From NCBI GenBank assembly GCA_023053545.1, contig JAKZAN010000140.1:1-64000 (forward strand): a DNA stretch of 64,000 nucleotides, in the 5' to 3' direction. Shown piece by piece: positions 31,842-39,044 of the stretch. This DNA is from Lepidurus packardi (lineage: Eukaryota > Arthropoda > Branchiopoda > Notostraca > Triopsidae). The notes below the pieces were generated by a model, which saw only the letters and a list, made by a program, of their open reading frames with translations, was not told the origin of the DNA and did not search any database. Position 1 is the first letter of the stretch; each line of letters begins with the position of its first letter. The translations under genes were made by a program, and so were the position numbers.

Positions 31842-32434
31842 CCCCCGTTGAACAACTGAAATCCGTGCTTTGCGACCCAGAGGGGAAGTGCTGCATTTCC
31901 GGCTCAGACGAAGACCGCGCAATTGTTGATCTTGCATTGGAAGCTCTTGCACAGCAAGCACAGCCAGCCGCGCTGGAGCATGTACCCGCCGCGATGGAAA
32001 CGATAACGAAAGCAATGCGGGATGACCCCGAATACGCGTGGAGCTGGCACTGCAATATTGCAATGTCTTTTGTTGATGCCGGAGGCGACGACTACACCGG
32101 GAACCAAGGAGCGGCAAAATTTTTGAGGATGCTCGCAAACGTGGGGCCAGCCCACGAAATCACACCAGTACCCCAGCCAGCCGTGCAGGAGCCGGTGGCA
32201 AACCTGACTATTGAAGCTGGCCGGGTCGCTGTGGCTGTAAGCATTCTTCCTGATGGTGTGTATGACCTCTACACCGCCCCACCCGCAGCAGCACAGCGCA
32301 AGCAACGGACCAGGGACGAAATCTACAAAGCGATCCGCCCGCTATACAACAACGATGATGCCTGTAAGGCTGCTATCGCCTTGAGCATGAACGAATATAT
32401 AGCTATACAAGAAGCCCTCAACATGAAGGAGTAA
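31838..32434 (+). CDS. accessory phage protein with DPEYAWSWHCNIAM domain
   Basis: The 198-residue product is modular: an N-terminal helical region with LEALAQQAQPAALEH, the block MRDDPEYAWSWHCNIAMSFV followed by DAGGDDYTGNQGAAKFLRML that occurs in many coliphage and Burkholderia phage proteins, a beta-hairpin and a C-terminal helix. Such building blocks are shuffled among phages. No function is known. It is the last of the high-GC genes in this block. Confidence 0.7.
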   Translation: MTPVEQLKSVLCDPEGKCCISGSDEDRAIVDLALEALAQQAQPAALEHVPAAMETITKAMRDDPEYAWSWHCNIAMSFVDAGGDDYTGNQGAAKFLRMLANVGPAHEITPVPQPAVQEPVANLTIEAGRVAVAVSILPDGVYDLYTAPPAAAQRKQRTRDEIYKAIRPLYNNDDACKAAIALSMNEYIAIQEALNMKE

Positions 32435-32440
32435 AAATCA

Positions 32441-33073
32441 TTGGATAACTACACACCGCACGAAGATAAACCACCACACGTAGGTTGGTGGAACACCTCA
32501 TTCTTTAGGCCCGTAGATACAAGCTTTTGGCGTTGGTGGGACGGTACTAGGTGGAGCTACCCAGTAGATAGCCACAACGATTCAACTTATGCCAAGAGAT
32601 TGGCCTCTATGGAAGATAAAGCCCCGATTATTTGGTGGACTATGTATTGGCCCTCTAAGGCTACTATTAAACGTATTAATCCAGAGACTGGCGAAATCAC
32701 TGGAGGGGTAGTAGAGTTCTTAACCGATCAAGAGATATTTAATAAGGTTACCACTAACTTGCTTAAGCAAAAAAATGGTGCACCGGATATGTACAGAGCA
32801 CCAAATGGAAGGATGTGCAATATTGGTGTACTCATACCTGATAGTAGTTACAACCGATCAATAGAGGGTTCACTAGTCTCTCATGTAATTAGAAAATATC
32901 CTGAAGTATTTAATAATTCTGGTATTGATATCGGCAATGAAGATACTCGGAAATTATTGGACGATTTACAAGAAATCAATGATGCTTATTACATTGATAC
33001 ATACGCCGGAGCACTCATCAAGTGTGCTCGTTACCACAGGCTGACCGTTCCAAGAAAACTTACCAGTAAGTGA
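32441..33073 (+). CDS. accessory phage protein, Trp-rich N-terminus and CRYRG-family C-terminus
   Basis: The 210-residue product starts with TTG after an AAGGAG ribosome site. Residues 1-75 are Trp-rich (VGWWNTSFFRPVDTSFWRWW and KAPIIWWTMYWP), a repeated W-x-x-T-S-x-F pattern. Residues about 95-200 match the protein at 29691-30101 (APNGRMCNIGVLIPDSSYNR against MCAVGCLIPDDLYSPEI), with the first Cys of that pair lost. Its GC is clearly lower than the genes before it, so it likely came from another source. A terminator follows. Confidence 0.65.
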   Translation: MDNYTPHEDKPPHVGWWNTSFFRPVDTSFWRWWDGTRWSYPVDSHNDSTYAKRLASMEDKAPIIWWTMYWPSKATIKRINPETGEITGGVVEFLTDQEIFNKVTTNLLKQKNGAPDMYRAPNGRMCNIGVLIPDSSYNRSIEGSLVSHVIRKYPEVFNNSGIDIGNEDTRKLLDDLQEINDAYYIDTYAGALIKCARYHRLTVPRKLTSK

Positions 33074-33110
33074 CATTTATTCCTATCAGATAAACCTATC
33101 TAAACCAACT

Positions 33111-33134
33111 AGCCTGCTTTATGCAGGCTTTTTC
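33111..33134 (+). terminator. intrinsic terminator
   Basis: AGCCTGC and GCAGGCT with a TTTAT loop, followed by TTTTTC, after the accessory block. Confidence 0.85.
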
Positions 33135-33147
33135 ATTGGAGAATCAC

Positions 33148-33390
33148 ATGCCAAACCTCAATGGCTACCTAGCCTTTTACAAGGGAAAAGAGCTAGAAAT
33201 CTTCGCCCCAACTTCCTATGAAGCACAGTCGCGTGCAGTAGCGGCATTGGGTATACATAAATCCCAAGCTTGGCGGGTCACTGTGCACATCGTGCAACGT
33301 GGCGTCACTGAAGAACAATTGGCTAACGATGAAGCTGTCATTAAGGCAGCAGAGTATTTCCATAACTGGAAATCACCGGAGCTTGTATGA
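33148..33390 (+). CDS. conserved small phage protein
   Basis: The 80-residue product starts at ATG 33148 after a GGAG site (the upstream ATG 33121 lies in the terminator). It reads MPNLNGYLAFYKGKELEIFA followed by PTSYEAQSRAVAALGIHK and WRVTVHIVQR, a fold I know from many phages (the FYRGKQ...TSYAAQ...VTV family). The role is unknown. The final bases overlap the next start. Confidence 0.75.
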   Translation: MPNLNGYLAFYKGKELEIFAPTSYEAQSRAVAALGIHKSQAWRVTVHIVQRGVTEEQLANDEAVIKAAEYFHNWKSPELV

Positions 33391-33554
33391 AAATAAGCAA
33401 GTCTCGAACATCAAGGCCAATCTCACGATTAGCTTGGCATGGATACTATGTCAAGATATTCAACAAAACCAAGTCATCAACTTCGGAGCATTTAGCTAAC
33501 TGGTACTTGTTACTAGCTCTAGAAAATGATGAAGTTCCAGCACCAGCCCTCTAA
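33387..33554 (+). CDS. small basic protein
   Basis: The 55-residue frame (ATG 33387, overlapping by four bases) begins MKISKSRTSRPISRLAWHGY and ends LANWYLLLALENDEVPAPAL. The first half is basic, the second has a helix. The KHL-type WYLLLA.EN end resembles a small phage protein family with unknown role. A terminator follows directly. Confidence 0.55.
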   Translation: MKISKSRTSRPISRLAWHGYYVKIFNKTKSSTSEHLANWYLLLALENDEVPAPAL

Positions 33555-33568
33555 CTGAGGGTTTTTTT
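33547..33568 (+). terminator. intrinsic terminator
   Basis: CCCTC-TAACT-GAGGG followed by seven T, overlapping the stop codon of the small basic gene. Confidence 0.85.
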
Positions 33569-33588
33569 ATTTCTATAGAAAGAAACCA

Positions 33589-34137
33589 ATGAAATTAACT
33601 GTTTCCATTCGCAGTGCTTACATTCACTCCGTTATGAGTGACGTTCCTACAACGGACTACATGTCCACAGCCTATAAGATCATCAAGGAAGCAGCAGTAC
33701 GTAAGCTGCCACCTGAGATTATCAAGATCTGCCGTAATAAGGATCTGGAACCATACGTAAATCACACATATATTAGCTGTAAGAGCATTACGACATACGT
33801 GCCAACAATGAGGGCTTTTGCAGATAAGCTAGTCCTGGATCAAAAGGACGATGCGGAGGTGAGTGCTCTTTTAGCAGCACATAAAGAACAGCAGGCCACC
33901 CGTAACGCCCTAAAAGATAAGGTTCGTATGGCTGCCTATAGCTGTACGACCCGTGCTGCACTTGTCAAATTGCTCCCTGAGTTTGAAAAATATCTTCCAC
34001 CAGAGAATGCAGCACCTACTGCCCATCTTCCCGCTTTGGCCAACTTGATGACTGACTTCACCAAAGCAGGCTGGCCAAAAGATCAGAAGAAACCAACCAA
34101 ACCAGTAACCAAGAAGAAGGAAGCAGTACAAGCTTAA
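33589..34137 (+). CDS. Nmad5-family protein, putative nucleotide modification
   Basis: The 182-residue product begins MKLTVSIRSAYIHSVMSDVP and has KIIKEAAVRKLPPEIIKICR, blocks I associate with the Nmad5 family, a group named from gene-neighbourhood analysis as possible phage nucleotide-modification proteins. The N-terminal helical domain is followed by a central helix-turn region and a basic Lys/Pro tail. No biochemical activity is shown for the family as far as I know. It is a single-gene unit between two terminators. Confidence 0.65.
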   Translation: MKLTVSIRSAYIHSVMSDVPTTDYMSTAYKIIKEAAVRKLPPEIIKICRNKDLEPYVNHTYISCKSITTYVPTMRAFADKLVLDQKDDAEVSALLAAHKEQQATRNALKDKVRMAAYSCTTRAALVKLLPEFEKYLPPENAAPTAHLPALANLMTDFTKAGWPKDQKKPTKPVTKKKEAVQA

Positions 34138-34158
34138 GCTTGCTTGCTAATGACAGGC

Positions 34159-34180
34159 GCCCTCTTATGAGGGCTTTTTT
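34159..34180 (+). terminator. intrinsic terminator
   Basis: GCCCTC-TTAT-GAGGGC followed by six T, after the Nmad5-like gene. Confidence 0.85.
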
Positions 34181-34202
34181 ATTTCTAACCGAAAACATAA
34201 AT

Positions 34203-35477
34203 ATGAATGCACCTAAAAACTACATCGGCTTTGTTAACGATCACTCAGGTTCCATGTCAGGAATCCGTAAATCGGCTATGGCCGACTACAACGCCAACAT
34301 TGCTGCAGTCAAAGACTCAGCTACCCGTGAAATGCTAGACACCGTGGTATCGGTGGTCGGTGTTGGTTATCCAGACGGTACTAAGGTCACTCGTCAAGTG
34401 GTTATCTCTAACCCACATGTTCTTAAACCAATTAAGACATGGGACGTAGCAGGCGGTACACCTCTATATGACGGAGTTGGTAACCTGATTGAACTCTTCG
34501 AGTCACTCCCAGATTCTAAGGAACCACATGTTTCCTTCTTGGTCATGGTTACAACCGATGGTGATGAGCGGCATAGTTCTCACTACAATGAGCGCACTTT
34601 GCGTGACAAGATTGTCAGCCTCCAAGCTACAGGTCGTTGGTCATTCGTATTCCGTATTCCAAAGTACTCTGATATGAGTTGTATCAGGGATCTTGGCGTG
34701 CCTGCAGACAATATCCAACTCTGGGAAACAACGAATGAGGGCATGGATCGGTCCACCAAAGCCACCACTCAAGCTATGAGCGGCTACTTCTCTCTTCGTG
34801 CATCAGGTGCTAAGGCTACAGGAGCTTTCTATGCCAATGCCGCCCAAGTTAATCTTGCTGCATTAGAGGACGTTTCCAAGAAGGTTAGTCTGTACGTAGT
34901 CCCTGATACTGATAACGGTGTTGAGATTCGTCCATTCATCTTGCGTCATCGCATGGAATACCTCAAAGGTGCCGCCTTCTATCAACTGACGAAGACTGAA
35001 TCCCGTGTGAGCCACACCAAGCTTGTCTTGGTTCGTGAACGAAACACAGGGAAGATCTTCAGTGGTAAAGACGCTCGTTCAATGATTGGCTTGCCAGATG
35101 ATCGTAATGCTCGTCTGCATCCAGGCGATCACAAGAACTATGACATCTTCATCCAGAGCGAGTCTGTGAATCGCAAGCTGGTCGGTGGTACTGGTGTCTT
35201 GTACTGGAAAGAACTGGGTGTTCCATTCACGGAACAAGATCTGGCTTACCTGCAACCTAAACCAGTTGTGCCAGTAACACCCCCAGTGGTTCAGCTTCCA
35301 CAGGTTCCCATCAGTGTACGTCCTACCCCTAGCCCTATTCCCGTGACCAAGAAGATCAAGTACTTCGAGACTCGTGAAGATGCCCGTCTGTACTGCAACT
35401 CCATGGGCATCACCCAAGTGATGATTCTGGACAACGGTAAAGGCTCATCCAAGGGTACTCGCTGGTCTGTTCGCTAA
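34203..35477 (+). CDS. second VWA-domain protein
   Basis: The 424-residue product starts at ATG 34203. Its first 200 residues are a VWA domain with the MIDAS start NDHSGSMSGIRKSAM (residue about 13) and the later GGTPLYDG and TTDGDERHSS loops. The middle (about 230-360) is a beta-rich domain, and after a Pro-rich stretch (about 365-385) there is a small C-terminal domain with EDARLYCNSMG. It is not like the HExxH-VWA protein at 23187. Similar proteins are seen in large phages without a known role. It is separated from the next gene by only five bases. Confidence 0.78.
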   Translation: MNAPKNYIGFVNDHSGSMSGIRKSAMADYNANIAAVKDSATREMLDTVVSVVGVGYPDGTKVTRQVVISNPHVLKPIKTWDVAGGTPLYDGVGNLIELFESLPDSKEPHVSFLVMVTTDGDERHSSHYNERTLRDKIVSLQATGRWSFVFRIPKYSDMSCIRDLGVPADNIQLWETTNEGMDRSTKATTQAMSGYFSLRASGAKATGAFYANAAQVNLAALEDVSKKVSLYVVPDTDNGVEIRPFILRHRMEYLKGAAFYQLTKTESRVSHTKLVLVRERNTGKIFSGKDARSMIGLPDDRNARLHPGDHKNYDIFIQSESVNRKLVGGTGVLYWKELGVPFTEQDLAYLQPKPVVPVTPPVVQLPQVPISVRPTPSPIPVTKKIKYFETREDARLYCNSMGITQVMILDNGKGSSKGTRWSVR

Positions 35478-35482
35478 AACCA

Positions 35483-35707
35483 GTGACTTCTGACACCTTT
35501 CTATCTTCACAAGAGGTAGAACAGTTGACAAAGAAGCTAAGGCACTCATCTCAGACCAAGGTGCTCAATGCCATGGGCATTGAACATCGTGTGCGTCCTG
35601 ATGGCAGCATTGCTATCCTCAGAGCGCACATCACCAAGGTCTTTGATGGTGCCCCTTCAATTGTCAAAGGAAGACCTAAGACGCAGCCCAACTGGGCTGC
35701 AATCTAA
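35483..35707 (+). CDS. DUF4224-like protein next to the integrase
   Basis: The 74-residue protein starts with GTG and reads TFLSSQEVEQLTKKLRHSSQ followed by GIEHRVRPDGSIAILRAHI, the layout of DUF4224 (FLT.EE...LTG.....Q...L...G). DUF4224 genes often stand directly before tyrosine recombinase genes and are winged-helix-like, possibly excisionase-type DNA-binding factors. The integrase starts two bases after its stop. Confidence 0.8.
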   Translation: MTSDTFLSSQEVEQLTKKLRHSSQTKVLNAMGIEHRVRPDGSIAILRAHITKVFDGAPSIVKGRPKTQPNWAAI

Positions 35708-35709
35708 CC

Positions 35710-36801
35710 ATGCCCAAACCACGAAATAAAGAGAACCAAGGCTTACCTAAGCGTTGGCGTATTGCTCATGGGGCCTACTACTATAGTGTTCCACCTGGCT
35801 TAGAAGCTATGTGGGATAACAAGAAGTTGTTCCGCTTAGGTGCAAAACTCAACGAGGCTTACCAAGTCTGGGCCACCAAGCTTGGGCAAGCCGAAGAGGT
35901 CAAAACGATTGGTCAACTGCTAGATCGCTATAGCCTAGAGGTAGTCCCCACCAAGGCTGCGGCGTCACAAGCCAGTAACCTCAATCAACTGACCATGCTT
36001 AGGCAAGTCTTTGGTTCCTATCCCTTGTTGCCTTTCAGTCCCATGCTGGTTTACCAGTACGTGGACAAGCGCAGCAAGAAGAAAAAAGACCCTGTGACGG
36101 GTCGAACGACTGGGGGCAGGGTAGCTGCACACCGGGAGATAGAAGTCCTCTCACACGCCTATACAAAGGCTGTGGAGTGGGGCTACATCGACCGGCATCC
36201 ATTCAAAACCGAAGTGCGTCTTGAAGGTGAGCAACCAAGAGACAGGTACGTAGAGGATTGGGAGATTGTGGAGTGTCTGTCTTTGTCAGCAGTTCGCAAG
36301 AAGGGATCTGTCCTGATGATCCAAGCCTACCTACGCATCAAGCTATTAACGAGTATGCCACAAGGTGACTTGCTCAGGCTCCAGCCTGACCTACACATCA
36401 AAGAGGACGGCATTCATAACCAACGACACAAAACCAAAGGTAAGACAGGAAAGAGAACCATCTATGGCTGGTCACCTGAACTTCGTGCCGCTGTGCAGAT
36501 GGCATTGGATGCACGACCTACCACTTCATCCTTTCTGTTTTGCAACAGGGATGGTGAAGGCTACATAGACGAAGCTGTGGGCAGAGCCTCTGGATGGAAG
36601 TCCATGTGGCAACGCTTCATGGTCCGAGTCATTGAAGAAACCAAAGTCACTGAGCATTTCACCGAACACGATCTACGTGCCAAGGTAGCCAGTGATGCAA
36701 GCTCCCTAGAGCACGCTAGGTCTTTGTTGGCTCATGCTGACAGCAAGACAACGAACCGAATTTATAGACGTAAAGCGGAGAGGGTTGACCCCCTTCGATA
36801 A
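35710..36801 (+). CDS. int: tyrosine recombinase (phage integrase), canonical first Arg not evident
   Basis: The 363-residue protein has a core-binding domain (about residues 60-180) and a catalytic domain (about 185-363). Visible catalytic motifs are a Lys in the beta-hairpin region (KTKGKTGKRTI, about 240), HDLR (residues 320-323), AHAD (about 341) and RIYRRK with Tyr 352. The usual TG-x-R block, which carries the first catalytic Arg, reads TSMPQGDLLRL here, with Pro at position 217. The family usually needs that Arg, so activity is uncertain. The neighbouring attP and DUF4224 gene show that it belongs to a complete integration module. Confidence 0.88.
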   Translation: MPKPRNKENQGLPKRWRIAHGAYYYSVPPGLEAMWDNKKLFRLGAKLNEAYQVWATKLGQAEEVKTIGQLLDRYSLEVVPTKAAASQASNLNQLTMLRQVFGSYPLLPFSPMLVYQYVDKRSKKKKDPVTGRTTGGRVAAHREIEVLSHAYTKAVEWGYIDRHPFKTEVRLEGEQPRDRYVEDWEIVECLSLSAVRKKGSVLMIQAYLRIKLLTSMPQGDLLRLQPDLHIKEDGIHNQRHKTKGKTGKRTIYGWSPELRAAVQMALDARPTTSSFLFCNRDGEGYIDEAVGRASGWKSMWQRFMVRVIEETKVTEHFTEHDLRAKVASDASSLEHARSLLAHADSKTTNRIYRRKAERVDPLR

Positions 36802-36815
36802 AAGAAAGAACTCAA

Positions 36816-37013
36816 ATGCTATTCACCGAACTTGAATGTGTTCTATTACTGAGTTGTGCCTTCTTCCTATGGAGACTCTTAGGCCAAGAAAAACAACTGG
36901 ACATTGCTCGTCGTAGGGCAGATGCCTACGCTATGTTTCTGGTGGCTATTGGTGAGAAAAAAGGAAGAGTCGAACCAACACCAGATGGCTCTTGGGTGTT
37001 CAAGGAAAACTAG
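36816..37013 (+). CDS. small membrane protein
   Basis: The 65-residue protein has one N-terminal membrane segment (CVLLLSCAFFLWRLL), then a charged helix (QLDIARRRADAYAMFLVAIG) and a soluble end. It follows the integrase by 14 bases and precedes the attP region. Its place in an integration module may fit a superinfection or control role, but nothing in the sequence proves it. Confidence 0.65.
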   Translation: MLFTELECVLLLSCAFFLWRLLGQEKQLDIARRRADAYAMFLVAIGEKKGRVEPTPDGSWVFKEN

Positions 37014-37147
37014 CCCTACCTTGTACCATTGGCTATTGCTGTGTCCTTTAGAATCAAGGGCTTAGCAGCACCTACCAAGCCATATCGTGGTACACCTACT
37101 CAGCCCCAACCTATTGATTTCATTGGCTTTTCTGTCAACAGAACAAC

Positions 37148-37195
37148 TGGCTACGAACCAAGGGGTCGTGGGTTCAATTCCTGCCAGCCGCACCA
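37148..37195 (+). other. attP core: 3' part of a tRNA-Arg(ACG) gene
   Basis: The 48 bases match the 3' half of a bacterial tRNA-Arg: anticodon loop CTACGAA (ACG), the variable loop, a T-arm GTGGG-TTCAATT-CCTGC and an acceptor end CAGCCGC followed by A and CCA. The 5' half of the tRNA is absent, so it is not a phage tRNA gene. It lies 346 bases after the integrase, as expected for an attP that recreates the host tRNA on integration. Confidence 0.85.
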
Positions 37196-37214
37196 AAATC
37201 TTCAATGATTTCAA

Positions 37215-37246
37215 AGACCTAGCTTCACCGCTAGGTCTTTTTTTTT
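37215..37246 (+). terminator. intrinsic terminator after attP
   Basis: AGACCTAGC-TTCACC-GCTAGGTCT, a nine-pair stem, followed by eight T. It lies 20 bases after the attP core. Confidence 0.92.
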
Positions 37247-37283
37247 GTCTGTCTGTACCAATCAGACGCCTCGTACCATTACC

Positions 37284-37328
37284 GCCTGCCTATTGCACCC
37301 CTACGGGGATGCATCGGCAGGCTTTTTT
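37284..37328 (+). terminator. composite intrinsic terminator
   Basis: The outer stem GCCTGCC/GGCAGGC encloses a second stem TGCACCCC/GGGGATGCA (one bulged A, TAC loop), and six T follow. Confidence 0.8.
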
Positions 37329-37339
37329 ACGCCTATCCC

Positions 37340-37522
37340 ATGCCTAACCTAGACCCCACACAGAACCCGTTCAGCCGTCAGTACGTCAGCCAGATCCCTG
37401 CCTACAGAGCAGTCAAGCTCAAGCGAGTCAAGACCCTAAAGCAACCTACCTTCAACATCCACGCCAACATTGCAGTAGAGGATGAAGGCAAGAAGATGCG
37501 TATGAGGAAAGCCTCCATCTAG
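37340..37522 (+). CDS. small basic protein
   Basis: The 60-residue frame begins MPNLDPTQNPFSRQYVSQIP and has a basic C-terminus (KGKKMRMRKASI type, Lys/Arg-rich). It starts 12 bases after a terminator and converges with the leftward lysis cassette: its last four bases overlap the end of the inner-membrane spanin gene on the other strand. Support comes only from composition and the tidy junction. No family is recognised. Confidence 0.5.
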   Translation: MPNLDPTQNPFSRQYVSQIPAYRAVKLKRVKTLKQPTFNIHANIAVEDEGKKMRMRKASI

Positions 37523-37980
37523 TGCTTGGGCTTGAGAGCAGCAACTGCTTTGTCATACTGGTCATAGCAAGCCAGCAGGTTTACTCGGATGGTGTCAGCA
37601 CGTTTGGATTCAAGAACATCCTCTTCTCCAAGCGATCCAAGAAACCCGGACTGGTGAGAGACTCCGGCAATTTGTCCAGAGAGGGCAAATGAATCGAACT
37701 CGGTTGCTGCGGTAACGGCGGGTTGCTGGCGCATCCTGGCAAGCAAAGCAACAGAGCGACTATTAATAGTAGTTTCGTTTTCATACCTGATCTTTCTGAT
37801 TTCAGTAGCAGAGTCTTCTAGACTGCTCTCAGTATCTCTAAGCGTTTCCTGTAAAGCTATCTGTGTATTGGCTGCTTTAACACGCTCTTCAGCTTGTTCA
37901 TTTTTAGTTTGATGGAGTTGGGTGGTTTGCCAAGTGGCAATAAACACCAGGACAGTGACTACGGCACCAATAATTTTCAT
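37519..37980 (-). CDS. inner-membrane spanin (Rz-like)
   Basis: The 153-residue protein has an N-terminal membrane anchor (IGAVVTVLVFIATWQ) and a long coiled-coil periplasmic part with alternating charges, typical of Rz. It forms the inner half of the spanin complex that fuses the membranes in the last step of lysis. A Rz1-like lipoprotein gene is embedded in another frame, as in lambda. It overlaps the endolysin gene by four bases. Confidence 0.82.
   Translation of the reverse strand: MKIIGAVVTVLVFIATWQTTQLHQTKNEQAEERVKAANTQIALQETLRDTESSLEDSATEIRKIRYENETTINSRSVALLARMRQQPAVTAATEFDSFALSGQIAGVSHQSGFLGSLGEEDVLESKRADTIRVNLLACYDQYDKAVAALKPKH
37581..37784 (-). CDS. outer-membrane spanin lipoprotein (Rz1-like), nested
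   Basis: The 67-residue protein lies wholly inside the Rz-like gene in another frame. It starts MKTKLLLIVALLLCLPGCAS, a signal peptide with the lipobox LPGC (Cys 18), followed by a Pro-rich mature part (NPPLPQQP) as in Rz1. It would sit in the outer membrane and bind the inner spanin. The nesting and the lipobox both support it. Confidence 0.85.
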   Translation of the reverse strand: MKTKLLLIVALLLCLPGCASNPPLPQQPSSIHLPSLDKLPESLTSPGFLDRLEKRMFLNPNVLTPSE

Positions 37981-38597
37981 GCAAGAATTCCTTGTGCGAT
38001 GCGAGCTACTGTAGTGCGCTCATTCAAACCAATCAAACCCCCATTAACACGCTTAGTGATCTTCAGCGGATCTCCCAGCATCGAGTCAGGTATTTTGTCT
38101 TCCCACCAAGCAATCGTGGCTTCCAAAGCAAAGCGAGGTTGCAATAATAAGTCAGGGATGCCTACCAAGTCTTGGCCAATAAGATCACCCACATAGGCGT
38201 AGTTGTTAAGGCCAGTAATCTGAATAGGAGAACGCCCTCGATAACGCCAACCATCTCCTGCATGGACGTTACCCATGCGACCACCATAGACCTTATTAGC
38301 CAATGCTTCTGGATTAAAAGCAAAAGGCGATGCTGCGCTCACCGTAGGAAAGCGACAAGGCCATACCTGATAAATACGCTCTGCGCTGTAGTTCAAGTTT
38401 TCTGAAAGCCTCTCCAACCCGGCACTTTCATGGAGGATTTGGCCTAAAAAGTCATCGACTTCCTTAGCCCCTTGACTAAAAGATTTATCGGTAACTACCT
38501 CCGCAAAAATTTCTGCCCACTTAGTAGCTGTAATAGTTTTGACGCGACAAGAGATTAGTAGCTCTCGCCATTCCTTGCCGGTCATCAATCTACTCAT
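37977..38597 (-). CDS. endolysin, glycoside hydrolase family 19-like
   Basis: The 206-residue protein has the GH19 catalytic region ILHESAGLERLSENLNYSAE (residue about 55), with the first catalytic Glu in HES and the second expected in SENL, and the later blocks GDGWRYRGRSPIQITGLNNY and ALEATIAWWEDKI. Such phage enzymes cut cell-wall polymers during lysis. There is no signal peptide, so a holin is needed; the holin gene is next, overlapping by four bases. Confidence 0.88.
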   Translation of the reverse strand: MSRLMTGKEWRELLISCRVKTITATKWAEIFAEVVTDKSFSQGAKEVDDFLGQILHESAGLERLSENLNYSAERIYQVWPCRFPTVSAASPFAFNPEALANKVYGGRMGNVHAGDGWRYRGRSPIQITGLNNYAYVGDLIGQDLVGIPDLLLQPRFALEATIAWWEDKIPDSMLGDPLKITKRVNGGLIGLNERTTVARIAQGILA

Positions 38598-38995
38598 GGC
38601 TTATCCGATTCCACACCTAGACGGCGTTCAGCGGCTTTACGCATCATGGTTTCCAACCAATCTAATCCCCTGGCTCCAGCATGACCGGCCATACCAACAG
38701 CAGCCGCTGTTAGTAGTGGTTGAACATTGAATGATTCGCAGAGCCAGAAGGCTATAACACCTGCAAAGGCACTTACGCACAGTTCACCAACCAATGCAGC
38801 CATGCTATGGTTCCCCGATCTTTGTTTAGCCTTGATATACCAATTTGCCACGCCACCCAGCAAAGCAGTACACAGCACAACACCATACTCACTTAAAGAA
38901 TAACTAAGTGGTGTTTTCATAACTTGCTGAGCATAAGCTGCATTAGGTAGCAGTAAATAAATTGTTAGAAAGGTAGATAGCAATGCGTCAATCAT
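38594..38995 (-). CDS. holin (LydA/holin superfamily III-like)
   Basis: The 133-residue protein has three hydrophobic segments (about residues 5-22, 38-56 and 72-105) with a cytoplasmic charged C-terminus (RKAAERRLGVESDKP). The layout YGVVLCTALLGGVANWYIKA and the GHAGARGLDWLE end are like the LydA-type phage holins. It would form the hole that lets the endolysin reach the wall. It is in a four-gene leftward lysis cassette. Confidence 0.82.
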   Translation of the reverse strand: MIDALLSTFLTIYLLLPNAAYAQQVMKTPLSYSLSEYGVVLCTALLGGVANWYIKAKQRSGNHSMAALVGELCVSAFAGVIAFWLCESFNVQPLLTAAAVGMAGHAGARGLDWLETMMRKAAERRLGVESDKP

Positions 38996-39044
38996 TAAGT
39001 CTGCCCACCCTTTTGCAACGTGCTGTGTAACTCCAGAGAATTAA

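Larger units (their letters stand above)
37014..37339. other. intergenic region with attP and two terminators
   Basis: No gene is supported here; the open frame from 37087 is in the tRNA-like and terminator sequence. The stretch holds the tRNA-derived attP core, a TTCTG/CAGAA hairpin near 37130-37143 and two terminators. Confidence 0.7.
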
